Shown here: positions 36,501-51,500 of the stretch, piece by piece | Layout: each line of letters begins with the position of its first letter | Position numbering within the stretch: the stretch's first letter is position 1 | NCBI GenBank assembly: GCA_030549495.1 | Contig: JAUIRK010000673.1 | Coordinates: forward strand, 1,550,001-1,614,000 | Source: Nectonema munidae | Lineage: Eukaryota; Nematomorpha; Nectonematoida; Nectonematidae | DNA: 64,000 nucleotides | Direction of reading: 5' to 3' | Program-made: the position numbers and the translations under genes | The notes under the pieces: generated by a model | Told to the model about the DNA's origin: nothing | The model's database searches: none | Seen by the model: only the letters and a program-made list of their open reading frames with translations

Positions 36501-39500
36501 TCAAGTATAAAATGTTAATATTCAAAAAATTAATATTTATGAAAGCTGATTATCTTATTTTATAGGTAAAGAAAGGTATTTTCAAGTATTTACACTCGTT
36601 ATGTCGAAATAAAAGCTGTAAAGTTGGCATGCTAGGATCAAGAAAACTATGCGGACTCTAAATTGAGCATAGTTGTGAAAATAACGATAGAAATTTTTAA
36701 TAAAATAAAGGTTCGTGTTCGTTTTCATTTCGTTAGTTTTCGTTAATTGATTATGTATTGCACTTCAAGAGCACCTTTATTTTTTATTATGAGACATCTT
36801 GTGTAGTGATAATATCTCTGTATAATACGGCGCTTAAATCCTATAATTAAATATCCTTAAATATAAATAGGAAACAATTCTGCATGGGATATACTGAGTA
36901 TATATCTTGTAATTTGTATAGCAATAAGTATATAACGGAAGAGATAGTATAGGTAGGGTAGTCTCTTTGCATACATCACTTCTAACATGATATCGACCTT
37001 CGAGTCAAATGTAGAAAGTGAAGCTGTTAAGCCTTCAATAGGCGAAACGTCCTATGCATCGTACACGTTGTATGTTTGCTCACATAATCAAAACATATAT
37101 ATGAAATGATGTTTTCTATTTTTTTTGCATTTGGCAGAAATGAATACTTAATGGGATTATTAATTTCAGGTGTTTTTATATCTACGAAGCTTTTATGTTC
37201 TCTTTGTACTGAGTGACTAGTATTTTCATCACCGTAGGATTGAGTGTAAGTTTTAGTATTAATTCTGCTTATGAGAATTCCATTTCTTTTAGATTAGGCA
37301 TGTGATAGCTCTAACTTTTAAATCATTTTACTCGACAAAATGTTAGCAGTGGCGTAACGAGAACATTCTTTTTAGCAACATCTTAGAGTGGGTTAGCTCA
37401 GCTAAAAAGAAATATAAAAAAATGATTTGAATAGAGCAAGAAGTTTAAACTAACGAGTTATTACAGTTTAAACTATACCCGCACCTCAATATTATTGTTT
37501 GTGCAAGACCTTTAAAAATGGATGAAGATACAAGTTTCAAAATAATGTTTAATGCTCTAATAAAAATAAATCTTAAATGTCCTATTAGTAGGAAACTTCC
37601 AAAAACTTGTCAAACACAATTAGACGAAAAAATTAATGAAATTAAATTACAACTTATCTGAATGCAAAAAAAGTTGTGAGGTGCATTTGAGATAATGGAT
37701 CAAATTTTTCAAAAACTTTTCGTGAATATGGAATTCAACTTTAAGATAGTGACAATTCTATCATCAAAGATATATGTAAAAAAAGCTTGAAATATCCATG
37801 AATTACACGCGGAATTCAAAATATAAATCTCTAGATCTTTTAAATTTAGATGAGATTTAATTTATTAAAAGAATATAGAAAACTACTATCTCCTCCTTCA
37901 AACTCTTTTTTTGCAAAAGCAAAATGATTTATTTGAAGTTTTTTTAAATATAATGCACCTCTTTCTTTCACTGCGATGGTAAATTAAGTGAGAAGATGAA
38001 AATTAGGGGAAGATATATTTGGAAAACTTTGTGTTATGGAAGCTAATACTTAAAATAAATTTTATTTTTATTTTCTTACCAAAAAAATTTAAAATATAAA
38101 ACTAAAATTATATGTAGGAAAATATTAATAAGATTTCTTTTCTATAGAAATTTTCCTACATAAATATAAGGCATATTTCAAAGTTATTTCACACTTTTGT
38201 AGTTTTGATATTTAAAAATTAAATGTGTATTTACTTTTTTTAGAGCAAAATATAGTTAACCATATAAAAAAAATTCAAAAAATGATAACCAAAAAGATTG
38301 AAAAATTGTAAAGCTAAAACACAATCGATTTAAAGTAGCGTAGCGAGCTTGCTTACCTCTTAGAATTAAAATAACGATATTATGGTTGATTTTTCTTTAT
38401 CGTTTAACTCATATTTTTTAGATTAGCGATAAGGATAAGGAAGCCCTTTAAAAGCAGGAATCTAGAGGGAGTGAATAAAACAGTTCGTACATGACAAGAA
38501 GTAGAGTCTGTGGTAGATAATGATGGTGTGACAGATTCGAAATTTCTTTCATCTGAGATCAAAGTGCTAATGAGTGTTGCAGCGATACGCGTAAAGATTG
38601 TGTAGCCATTCATGTCAACACAGGATTGGGATGACGTGTTCAAATCCTTCACTAAATCTCTGGCGCCAGTGCTGATCTGAGACTGTGCTAAAAAAATTTG
38701 AAGTCAGAATAAGGGATTGCAAAACATATATACATAGAAATGAAAGAAAACTGTTTGAACACACAAAGTGTTCACAATCATGAATGGAAAAGTTTTTTTA
38801 AACAAATTTAACATAAAAGAAGTTAAGAAAACCTTGAAAATGGAGAGAAAATTTATTAATATTTTGAAGACACACACAGAAGAGAATCTGAAAAGAATTA
38901 AATTAATTTTAAAACAAATAGATCCAATAACTTTTTCAATTTCATTTTTCATTTATTATTATGAACACTGTGTGTGTGTTTCAAATATTAATAAACTTTC
39001 CCCTGCATTTTGAACGCTTTGTTAACTTCTTTTATAGGAAAATGTATATATCATCTAAAACTTAAAAAATCGTAGAAGCAATACATGTAAGAGGGAAGGG
39101 AGCTATAGAAATGCCCAGATTGCAAGATCATATATTTCCCAATAATTATTTCAGTAAGAAATAATTTAAAAAATAGGAGTAAGCGTTCTTGGAACAAAGA
39201 TATAAAAAAGATTGGAGAAAACAACTTACTAATGGAAGAAGGAGAGATGAGAAAAGACTTGAAGGTTTTTACAAACTGGCAAATCATCAATACATCACCA
39301 AACTTTGGAGAGTCTATGAGTGCAGGAGAGGGCAAAGCAGTCAAAACAAGAGCTTGATCTTCACACATCTGCATTTCAAGAATAAACACATTTTAATAAA
39401 GGAACCGGAACGATGTGTTCGTTAATTGTGATCTAGGCGTAGAAACCAGGGGAGAAATAAGAGGGGTAACGAGGCTTATATTATTTTTATCTCAAAGTCG

Positions 39501-42500
39501 AATTTGACAGGATTATTACAATTTGATTTGAAACATGAAGTATGTAACCAAACGAGAAGTGCGATTGTAATTATACAGTCAACCCATTGTAATTACGACA
39601 CTTTTGTTCTGATATAAAACTTTCGGTTTATACAACTTTGATGAACACATATGTAAAAAAAACAAATTGCTTGAAAGAAAAATAAAAGTTAATTAATTTA
39701 AATTTGAAAAACAATGTGTTAGGTAAAATTAGTTTATGCGCTTTTATGTTTAAATATGTGTATATTTTTACTCAGTTTTTTTCTTTTCGACTTTCCAAAA
39801 TGTCAAACCTGCCCTAACGATACACTCAATTTAGCAACTCATTGACTAGACACTAGATTCTAAAAAAAGATGGATAACGGATATTTAGGGGTCGATAAGA
39901 TAGACAAACTTACCAAATTGTGCTATGCTTTTTTTACTTTATAGTAGTAATATATCCCCTTTTTCTTTAAAAACATAGCTTAGGACATTGTATGGCATAG
40001 GATATATGAAATATTTATGGTTTGTATTTTTCTTTTAATTGTTGGACATTGATTAAGGTTTTTATGAAATATTTTTATGTGGGATGGGGTCGACGGGTAA
40101 AAAAGTTTGCTGATCCCTGCTCTAGAGTGACCTAATTTCTTCCTTCCGAGACAATTTCCAGTGTTAAACGCCTCATTTAAGCGACTCATTTTCTTACGCC
40201 GCAAACGACCGTGTTTTCTGAACCCTATAAAATCCTAAATTAGGCGACCGTCCTTTGCGAAAACGGAAATAAAGGAAACGATCAATTTCAATTCAAATAC
40301 ACTTCTCGGGAGAACGATATTACGCGTCATGAGTGAAATAGGATAAATAACCAATGGCGAGCAAAGTTGTTAGCATTCATTCAGCGTTTATCACCAGACT
40401 TGAAAGCTTCAGACTTAAAATTTTCAAGTTGAAAATATCAACAAAGATAAAGGTACTCACTCTCTAGCAGAAGTACGACGCCATCAAGCTATTTAACAGC
40501 CAACGACAAGTGTACAAGTTACCTTAGTGAGCAAAACCCAGATCCAGATCTTGAAGAAAAAAGTTCAGAGATGTTGGAGGACAATGCTAACAACAAACAA
40601 CGTACCCACAGAATCAAAATAGTTGAGCGGGAACGAAAAGATAAACACTCTGACGTACAAGTAGTTCATCCACGCAATGGTGAAGCGACTACCTGTCAGC
40701 GAACGAACCAAAAACAAGGAAATGAAGTATGCTGAGAAACTGCGAAAGGCCGAGCTTCAAATGGCTGGTTAGAGAGTTTGATCCATAAACAACATAGTGT
40801 TGGCACAATGTCCGGTGAAAGAGATGTCAGCTAATCGACAGTCAGCGAATGAAAAGAAAAGCTCGAAACAATATGTGATGGTTATGCCGAAAGAAACATC
40901 TTCAACATGCATGAGAATGGACTCTTCAAACACACAACAAAAAAAGCCTTTTATACAAAAGGGAGGTTTCGCATTTTTATTTAATCTTTTTTTCATGTCA
41001 TTACAATACATGCCGCATACTTATAGATCATCTACTAGATGCTTCTGGAATGTCAAGATCAGCTCCCTACCAACAGGCTAAAAATTAAAAAAAAAAGTGT
41101 GAATGACAAGCGGGGTCTTCGATAAGTGGTCGCAGAACTTTAATAAAAAGATGAGACTCAAAGGAAGAAATGTTCTGTTGTTCGTTGACAATGCTCGGTC
41201 CGACCCAGATCTTGACAGCAACGTTAAAGTTACCCCAACATGGCCAATATTTTATTGGTTCAACTGAACTAATGAATCTGGAGATAATCGAGGCAATGGA
41301 ATTAGCTTTTGACACTGTGAATAGGATATTTCAAAATCACTGAAATATCTCTTTATATCAACTAGTAAATTATAGCAAAAAATCACTCAATCAATAGGTT
41401 AATTATACTCTCGGATTGAGTGAGTTGATAAACAATTCAAGAATAATGTGTTGGGAATTGTGTGATTTAACTTTGAATGGCTCTTATATTGTATTCTTTT
41501 CCTATTTTTCAGCTTCTTCATCTTGTAATGAAGTCCAAGTCCAAGTCCAGTTGTAGGAGTGAGCTATTAAAAGCCACACATGTTCCGAATGCCATCCTAG
41601 GTTTAGTGCCACATGGAAAGAGGTTGAGGCCACCATCATCGGAAAGTGTTTTGTTAAAGCTGGTTTGGGGTTTGAACAGAACTCACCCGTGTGTGATGGC
41701 GACAGTGATAGCGAAGATGAAATTCCTCTGATAGCAGTAAAACTAAGAATATACAACTTGGTATGGAGCATCATGAACTTGTCAGCCTAGATAAGAATTT
41801 GCACACATGTGGGACTGGAGAGAAAAACTGGGATTTGCCTGTAAGGAAAATACTGGAGGAGATGGTGATGAAGCACAACTAATCAGGAAGTGATGTTTCA
41901 TTTTTGGATATGTGATAACCAGGGGCTCACATCCTCAAAATTTGGGGAGGGGTACTTTGTGAACGCTTTTTCGCCCACCCCTGGTGATATCTCCCCTGAA
42001 TTAAGTGACCACCTGTTATTATGTGATCATATTTCCTTTCTCGCTTGAACCTTTGACTGTATGTAGAAATTTAAGAGTGTTTTACCAAAAGCACATTGTC
42101 CATTTTCATCAGTTTGGCATGCTTTTAATTTGAGATATTTTTCACGATATCCTGTTAAACCGGCAAATTGGTCAGCTCATTGGTGCTCCTACTTTATTTC
42201 ATAGTTTCGCATACTATTACAATATCTTATGAGGATGAATAGCATGATAAAAACTCGTATAAGTTTAGTATAGAGGAAAAAATAAAATTTATTCAGTAAA
42301 ACTTTTAGAGAAATTTGAAGAGGTGAACTGAAATTTTCTTGTATTTAAAAGAGGTCTGAAGATATACAACTTTTTTAGACAAATTTTGGCCTACAGAATC
42401 AAAAAAGGTTATTATGATAATTTATTAATTTTTACTTGTTTAAGGGAAAACTTGTACTTAAAATTAATATTTTCCAATTGCAACTTGAGCTGACTTTGAT

Positions 42501-45500
42501 TTAACAAGGATTTTCTATAAATTAAAAAGAAGTTTTAAAAGCAAAAAACAAAATTAATGATAATATAGGGAAGAATTACGCTTTATTAATGCGAAGAATA
42601 TTTTCCTTCTTTTTTCGGATGACGTCACGAAAACAAAAAATAAGTTGGTTGATTTCATCGAAGGATAAATGTTGTGCGGCGCTGAGAAAAATTTTGGATT
42701 TTATAAAGCCATTCGCTGAGGAATTGTTATTCGTGACATTCAAAGGCTTTTTGTCGGTAGTGGAGTCAAAATGACGGTCACCCTTTGAGATGTGATTCTT
42801 TAAATGTGGCAAGGATTGGTATGGCAAGTTAATGTCTATGTTATTTTTCTCGGCAATCATGTTCAGCCTAAAAACATCACAATTTTATATTTAATATGGT
42901 ATGTTGGTGCAGCACACTGAACGCCACACGCAAAGGAATATGATTCAACTCCAAATCAAGCTCGGTTTTTGCAATGAATTAGTTTTCATTGGGAGTAGGT
43001 GTCAATCAAATCTATACCATGATTGCTTCACGGGTGAGATTCATGACTTCTATAGGTCGGCACACCTTTGAAATTTACGACAATCTCCGAAATTCCTAGA
43101 AAAAAAAATCGGGGAGAAGGCGCTTCTCCAATGGAATCGTACGGGGTGAAAACTGAAATAATATTTTATCATAAAAATGTTGTTGTATATCATAGATTAT
43201 GCCCCCTTCAAAATATTTCTTTTCTAAAAACAGACATGCATTTTTTTTGAAAAAAATTAACTTTTTTAAGATAACGATGACGGAAATGACTAAACTATTT
43301 TTAGTAATAGCGATCCATCTAAAGACTAAAATTCCCCTATTGCACGATTAGATTTTATTACTGTCTAATCTCAGAATCTATGATTTATATTTATTTTTTC
43401 GAAAAGGTAACTTTTCTTTAATTATTTCTAGTTTTTTTAAATATATAAAAATTGTATGAAAAATTAATTTACAGATATAATTTTTTCCTCATTTTTTAAT
43501 AAATTTAGGTCTTTAAAAAAGTTAAAAACACTTTTAAAAAATAAATGAAAAAATAGTTATAGACGATATTTTTTATGTAATTAAAAAAACTCAAAATATT
43601 AAAATAAGTTAAGATCTTGAAATCAATTACACAATTCACGAAGTCAACTAAATAGTGGCATTAGGTGAGATAAATAGCTTATGAAAAGTAAAATACTTTT
43701 GAAGTGTATTTTAATTAGTAAACTCTCTATCAGAAAGAAAAGTTTTGCAACGAAGATTAGCAGCCAAAGTTATGGGAGAAAACATTCAAGAAAACAAAAA
43801 AATAATGAAAAACGACAGAAAGGAGAGGGAAATTTTGATTCCATTTGTTTCATATGTAAATATTTTATATGCAAAATGCCTAATGACAAAGTTTGTAAAA
43901 AGATAATAATGCTTGAAAAGTACGTTTTATACGTATGGACGTTGTTTTTTCAATAAAATGTGATACTTTTTTCGCATCCATTTGTACCCTCAATGGATAA
44001 GAATGACACAAAAGATTAATGATAGGTAGGATAAAAAGGCGTGATAAAATTTAAGGAAAAAAACATTCATTTTTATTTGCTCAAGTTTGAAAAATGGCAG
44101 CAAAATGATGCCTTCATGCCGAAAAAGAACACCAAAATCTAACGAATTTGCAAATGGGCATTTAGTTTGATGACTGATCCATTAGGCATTGCAGAACTGG
44201 AGCAAAAAGAGTTTTGTTAGTTGGAGGAGCCTTCTACTAACAAAGCTACAAAACTTGTGATGGATCGTCAATTTGAAAATATAAATCACTTTTTTCGTTA
44301 AAATGATCCAATATGTTATTTTTGTATCGAATTTTGTTTTAATTACGCTCAAAATAAAGCCTTGCTGTCTTCTTTACTAAATAAAATACCTTAAAAAGTT
44401 CTTGCAAACTTTCTTTAAGAATTGCTATTTACGAACACTGGTTAGAAGAGATCACGAAGAAAGAAATGAATGAGGAAGAATAATTTATTGAACCTTTTCT
44501 TGTAGTGAGCAAGCAGGTCTTCTTTCACGGATGAATTTTCTTTTCCTTTATCACTTTTGCTGTTATGATTGATGCTTTTGCAGGATGAAACGCTTTTAAT
44601 TTTTCCCTAAAACATTCAAAAGAAAAATGATGATTTCAAATCGTTATTTCTAAGTTGAATTTAATTTTATACTTTAATTATAGTCGCATTCCTAAAGGGG
44701 AAAGTAAAAGGATTCATGACTAAAAGTAAGTAATATTGATAGTGCAAACTAAATCGCCATTTTAAAAGATGGAGGAATAAAAAATCTTACAAGTAGTTTT
44801 GAATAATATCTTTGTCAAAGAAATTGTCAAAGAAGTAAAAAATGGACAGCTGATTGAGCAAAATTGTGAGGACAGTTGAGACTAATATTCAAGAATAATA
44901 AATACAAAAGTAGTGATTACATTAGAGGTAGTGAACATTGAGGTTATTTTGAGTTGTTGAGAACTGGGAGTAGATTTTATGATACATTTTGCATTTTTCA
45001 AATGATTTCCCTCTTTATTCGATTTTCCCATGTTAGTGCTGTTGGAAGAGGATTCAGAAGAAACGCAACTTGAAATGAAAGTTTTTTGCATCTAGAAGTG
45101 AATTCATTATATATATATATACAAAAAACAGCCGTGTCAAAGTTAAATGAGTAATTTTTTAGCACAGAAGTCTAAAACTTCTTCAAAAACTTTCCGCTCC
45201 TTACACCTTACACTTGTTTATAACATGGAGCAGAAATATAAATTTGTAGAAAAATTGTGTTCCTTTGAATCTCAATTTATTTTCCTCTTTCTAAGGCAGA
45301 AGTGTAATTGAGTTTAAAGTATGATTTTGAAGCAATTGTACAAAGAAAAATAAGATATTGCGTCTGTCTACCATAGTCATCGTATGATTCAATGTTAAAT
45401 ATCGATGGGCAGAAGAACGGTATAAAATAGTTGAGCATACTTGTGAAAATGAGGGAATTGCAACTTTGTCGGGAATATGATATTGATCTGTGTATGGCTT

Positions 45501-48500
45501 GTGAACAATCCAAATACTCTTACCCTTTAAATAGAAGGGTGAGTTATGATTGAGGAGGGATTTGGAGGTTGGAAGAGAGGACTGTTGAGTAGGAAGTGGA
45601 ACGGATTTAAATGCGAAGGATTTTATAATCTTTGTCAATTTTTTACGGCTAATAGTGTCGATTCGTCTATAAAGATGGATAAACTAGTTATTATCGAGGA
45701 TGCGCGATAAAAACAAATGAATATACAATAGATTGGCGCAAAAAAGAAAACGTTAGTAACTACTGGCAAATTTAGTTTGCAACCAAATAAAACTTTAAGA
45801 TATAAAATTAACTTATGGCTAAAGTTAGAATGATTTGTGATTCACGGACAAAGTACATTTTCTTTAATAATAGTATACTTTTTTACTTATTAAAATTTAA
45901 AATATTTCTAGGTTTTTCCTAAGCTTTATTAATATCATTTCTTCCTATTTCCAAATTTATTTATTTTTGATTTTCTAATGTCTCAAACAAAATAAAAAGT
46001 TATGAAAAGAGTTTATTACAAAATTTTGAAATAAATTTCTAAAAATATACAAAACTTTAGAAAAAGGATTTTAAGGGAAATAGGAAATTTTGATTTTTAT
46101 AATTAAAACAATAAACTAAAAACGAGGGTTGTAAAGTCGGGAGTCTGAGATTTTAAAGGAATAGGGTCGACCCATCCAGTTTCTATTGGACAAAACTAAC
46201 CCTAAAAACCAGGGTTTTAAATTTTTTTATAAAACTCTGAAAAGATATTTTACAAGTTTTTTGATTTTGTTTTTTAAATTGATAAAAAAGAATTAAATTT
46301 TGTATTTTTTGATAATACATTTGTGACACAGCAAGGTTTTTCTAATCGGGCCTTTAAAATTATATCAGTTCCGTGCTCAATTGCAGATTATAGAAGTATC
46401 GGATGTGAAATTTTTTGTATCCGCGGATACAGATATCAAATTTGACATCTTAGCGGATGCCGACATCAAAATTGCTATTCTAAGCAAACGGAAGTCTTAG
46501 ACGTATAAAAAAAATTAGAGAGAAGATATCAATTTATATGTGGTCTCATAAAGACTTCCTTATCACAAAAATTTTGGATAAAGTAAACATTTAAAAATTG
46601 CGAAAAAAACTTTGCGGTATATTGAAAAAGGAAGATGTTTGAAAATTGCGGTTGCGCATGTTGGAACTTAAATGATCCACCGATGAGGATGTTAATGTTA
46701 GGTAAATTTTTTGCAGTGAGGATATTGGATACATCTCTATTGCAGATCTGAGATTTAAAATTTTCTAAATATTTACAGCACCTTGAGAAATTAACTTTTA
46801 ACAGAAAAAATAACAAAACTGCTCAAATTTTTTGACGTTTTTTGTTTTAGACATTTTGTAATTTTTTCTATTTTAATGGCTAATAAGCAAATATAAAAAT
46901 ATACAGCATACACACCCTATTCAAATATTTGTTTAGAAATTTATATAGTATGTAGTGATAAAAATTTTTCCCCAAAAAAACTTTATTTTTTGAAAATATC
47001 CAAACCCCGTGCTTTTGATGAAAAACAATGGATTTACCAACACGGAATAGAAGTCGGAATTTTTAAGTACTTGAAAAATAGGTTTAATTTTTGTGAACAT
47101 ATGGGGTGGACCTTCTTTTGTTAAAGTGGGAAGCGAAGATTTGGCGTTAATTTGATTTAGTCCTTGTAGAGTACTTGGATACGGAGTCGAAGATGCTAAT
47201 AACAAGCATATTTTTTTAACTTTTTGACAGTCTATTTATATTATATATTTATTGTCACGTCTAATTCATGTTATTTTCTTAAAGAAAAGTAAAAAATATA
47301 TTAATCCTATTTATTGGATAATAAGAGGAAAATATGTTCTTTGGGAAAATAATCTCAAATATTTCGTGTGTCAGCATAGTACTTTCAAAATTTCCTATTT
47401 TCTCTTCAGAATACTTGGTATAGCATTTAGAAAAGCAACAGGCCAACACTCTAATCATAAAATATTACTAGTAAAAGTATGATTAATGCGAAACATTGGC
47501 ATTTTTACTAACGATACGAATATTATGACAGATGGTAAAAGGTAAAGGTAGAGAATGTGGTGTTTTCATCGAGAAGGCACAATTGCGCCGCTTGTATCTA
47601 ACTATGAAGAAAGTAGGATTGGTGCGGGATCGAACCCAAGACCTTAAGTTATCGAAACCAAGTATCTAACCAACTTTACTCACGCCCCCAACTTATGAAA
47701 GATGGTATTCGCATCTGCCCCTCTTTTCTGCGATTTTTACATAATAATGGTATTTTAAAGAAATAAGCTTTGATTTGTTTTAAAATAAAATGATTTATTT
47801 CAATATGATACTAGCCAGCCAGCTAAGTATTCGAATATAAGTAAGGGAGAGCGGGGTTGAAATTACACGGGTGCTACTTTCTTGAAACTGAACATTTTTT
47901 TAATGCATTAGAAGAATTTATCAGTGTGAATTGAACACTCAATCAACTAGCGCCTGTGAATTTGCGATGATTGGCACTTCACGTCTGAAGAAGTAAAAGG
48001 GGATAAGAGGTATACGCAGGCATGGGCAAGTAAAAGGTGTCTTCGTAAATTAAAGAGCAGATACAGACGGAGACAGTATATTTGTTAATAATATTTTTTC
48101 TATGGTACAAAATTGAGATTTTGCATTAGAACCATTGACAAATATTGAAAAACTAAATCGGAAACTGGTAGGCTTAAGCGATTTCTAGGACAAACCTGAT
48201 GTTCGTGGCTTCGTTTCAAATGTGGTAAAAAAGAGCATCAAAATGTCCACAGGTGAAGGTCTGTAAAGCTGAGCATAAATTTTGGAGTCAAAGTTAGAGC
48301 CAGAAGAATGTTCATAGCTCGACACGATAGAGAGTATCTTTTAGAAGTAACGAGTATTGGTTTAAACCCAGACTTAGCTATAACAGTAACAATATTCAGA
48401 CAAAAAATAATTTCTGGTTATGAGAAGAATTAATAGAAATGTATGTCATCTAAGTCTGTTAAAAAGACTTTTCAAGTACATCATCATTCAAAATTTGAAA

Positions 48501-51500
48501 TTTTATATTCATTCATCTTAATATTTAGGAAGCAATTACAAAGCTGGGATTCACAAAAAAAAATCTGAAATCTATCCTGTCTGTTTGTGAAAGCTCTCTT
48601 TGAGAATAGTATAAAATGAAGTGTGGAAATAATGCAAAAAAATGTACTGAAGATCATCACTAAAGGAAACTGAATCGAATGACTTTTTATCGAGATAAAG
48701 GGTGCTATCTTTAATGCTGATGTCATAGGTGTAGGAGTGTGGCTAAAAATGAAATAAATGGCATAGATTAGAGTCAATAAAAACAATAAATTTGACATGA
48801 TGTACAATGTGCATATATGCTTGATGATAGCGATGATGATGTCGTTGGTTATATTAATTATAATTGTGATATTGATCGGACTGAGAGATTAAATTTTTGA
48901 TTTTTGAGTAAATAAAAATCAAATAAGATGCAATTTCATAGAAAACTTATATTTTCTTTTTTGAATAAAAAATTATTATATTTTTAATTTAAAATTTTAT
49001 AAAAATAAATTAATAGATAATCATTTTTTTTTAATTAATTTATAAAAAATACCTTTTATACATCTTAAATCTTATGAATTTTTTCGAATAAAAACATTGT
49101 CACATTTAGTCAGTTAGTCAGCTACATAGTTAGTTTCTTAGTTAGTGAATAGACTAACATAGTTAAGAATAGTTCTTATTTAGTAACCAGTAACAAATAA
49201 TCTAACATTTTCTAGGCAGCAAAAAGCTACCAAACTGATATTGATTTCTTGATAATATTGAAATTGACAATATGATTATGACGATGATGAGATATTAATG
49301 AGGATAATGATTTTATTGCCTTGTTCATTAAAGTTGTATTTATTATTCGAACTAGTTTGATTGGTTAAAGCTCATCATCTCATCAATCACCTATCTAGCT
49401 TGAAAAACGATACTTTTAGGGAAAATTGTTCACTCCATTTTGAACAAAAAATTCTTTTGACCAATAGAATGGAGTAGCGTAATATGCAAGGGAAGAACAA
49501 TATGATGATGGTGTGGTGATGATGATGATATTGATATGTTGATGATGCAAATTATCGTGATAAGGTTGGCTCCATGAATTGACACCGATTGTGTGAATTT
49601 GTAATGGTAGCTAAACGGTGCTTACCTCTAGAGGATTGAGTTTGTTAACTTTATGAACGACAACTCCATATCTTGAAAATAGATAATACAAAGATTTGGA
49701 TTAAAATTATTTTATGGTTTAAAAAAATTACTTTCATAATGACACCTAGACATCTAAAATGCGTGGCTAAATTTTGTTTAATTTTTTAAGAACTGAAATT
49801 TTTAAATAGAATTTTTAACTGTAGGACGTAGTGACTGATTGGAACAGAGATTCTCAAAGTGTGCGCCCCAAGACATGCTCAAGTGGGCCTCACAAACAAA
49901 ACATGGATTCAAACTTGAAAAGTATATCTGAAAATCGTTAGATATTTAGATTCAAATGATTTATTGATATTTGTGTTTCTGCTGTGCGCTTACAAATTCT
50001 AGAATCTAGAATATCCAGGTATATTTTCCAAAAGCGAAAGTTAAATTAATCAAATTCAGTTTTGACAGTTCGCATAAGAAAAATAAATGAAATAACAGAT
50101 AATGGGAGGGCAATCGATTCTAAAGATATAATAAATGAATTATACAAAAATGATATCAGATGAAAATAAGTTATCATCTGATTTTTAGTAAATATTTATC
50201 TTCACGCATTTTTACAACATTGTATACGATTGCCAATTAACGTATATTGCATTATCTTTTTATAGAAGCTATAAGTTATCCTCTAATTTCTAAACAAATA
50301 AAACTTTTAATTAAATTTTTTTAGAAATTATTAATTTATAGTAAACTGTTTTTGTTTTTAGTGTATGCTAACAGAAAAGATAGATATGGGCGGCCTAGCT
50401 TAGAGCCTCTGAGAAAATATGTAGGGATACAAAAAGATAAAACTAAGTTCATATTCAATTTAATTATTAAAATTGATTATTATCAAATATTAATAAGAGA
50501 CTTCAAATCTAATCAAATTTTGAAGGCGAATGATTCACATTTTGGCCTTGCTCACCCCCACAATAAAAGCTGGGAACACACAAATTTAAAGACACAATTT
50601 ATAAATTTTAGAGTATATCCCAAAACTTTTGACGATGCCAATTTTTTATTTTTACTTGGCTGATTCAGATTTTTATACTAGAAAATAAATCTTGTAAAAA
50701 AAGTAAAAAGAATCAGTTAATTCAAGCAACTAATTAGCTAAAATACATTGTTAATTAATTCAAGCAATTAATTGAAATTTGATTAAAAACTAAAATATAT
50801 TTTTTGCTTTAAAACTGAAAATATAAGACTAATCATGTGTTCAATTTTTAACAGTTAAATTTCTGGTGTGAGGATAATCTGAATCGGAAATCAAAATATG
50901 CGTGCTTTTTTCCATTGTTATTATTAGCAATTATCACCGAAATAGTTTAGAAAAAGTTACCCCCTTTCCGATCATTTTTACAAGGGGTATTACCTTTACT
51001 CCAAAATTTTTAAAAAGAAATAAATATTCTACACTTTAATTTGAAAAAATTCAAGATGGTACGACTCGGGTAGGAAAAACATTACAAAAAAAGTGGAAAT
51101 TTCTTAAAAGGTAAACACTTGACTTCATACATAAAAGCGTCAAATTTAAAACAAAATCTACCTCGACTAGCAAGACCCGTGGTTTAAAACTGTAGGTAAA
51201 TTTTTTAAATCTGCAAAAATCAAAATCGTACAAAATTTGGCACCGTCACAAAAGTTTATCCATTTAGGATTAGTGTTCGAAGGAGTAGTCAAAATAACTA
51301 CATCACGAATATATGGCATATGAAAGGGGGCCTAGGGTGTAGACTTTAGAGGAACGCGATGCAGTTCCTCTGAAATTTTCTAAATCATAATAGTAAATTG
51401 CAAATATGAAAGTATCATTCAAAGTACTTAGGCAAAAAATATTATTCTATTAATTATCCCTGGATGATTTCAAACACTTCATTTTAATAATCTTGAATAA

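Larger units (their letters stand above)
39576..42059 (+). mobile_element. Tigger/pogo element, full length but decayed
   Basis: It starts CAGTCAA after a TA (39574-39575) and ends TTGACTG before a TA (42060-42061), giving 2484 bp, the usual Tigger size. Beyond the first seven bases the ends are poorly matched. The transposase pieces lie on the plus strand between. Other insertions may sit inside, for example a hAT-like end near 40100-40125. It occupies BAZ1A intron 10. Confidence 0.7.

Noticed and set aside
41085-41315. Minus-strand frame in the Tigger element
   Set aside because: The plus strand carries the recognisable transposase DNA-motif block; the minus frame is its shadow.
48484-48807. 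Longer minus-strand frame rich in Phe, Ile and Ser that looks like a membrane protein
   Set aside because: It is a shadow frame; the true BAZ1A exon 5 (48742-48684) uses another frame here and fits the phases.
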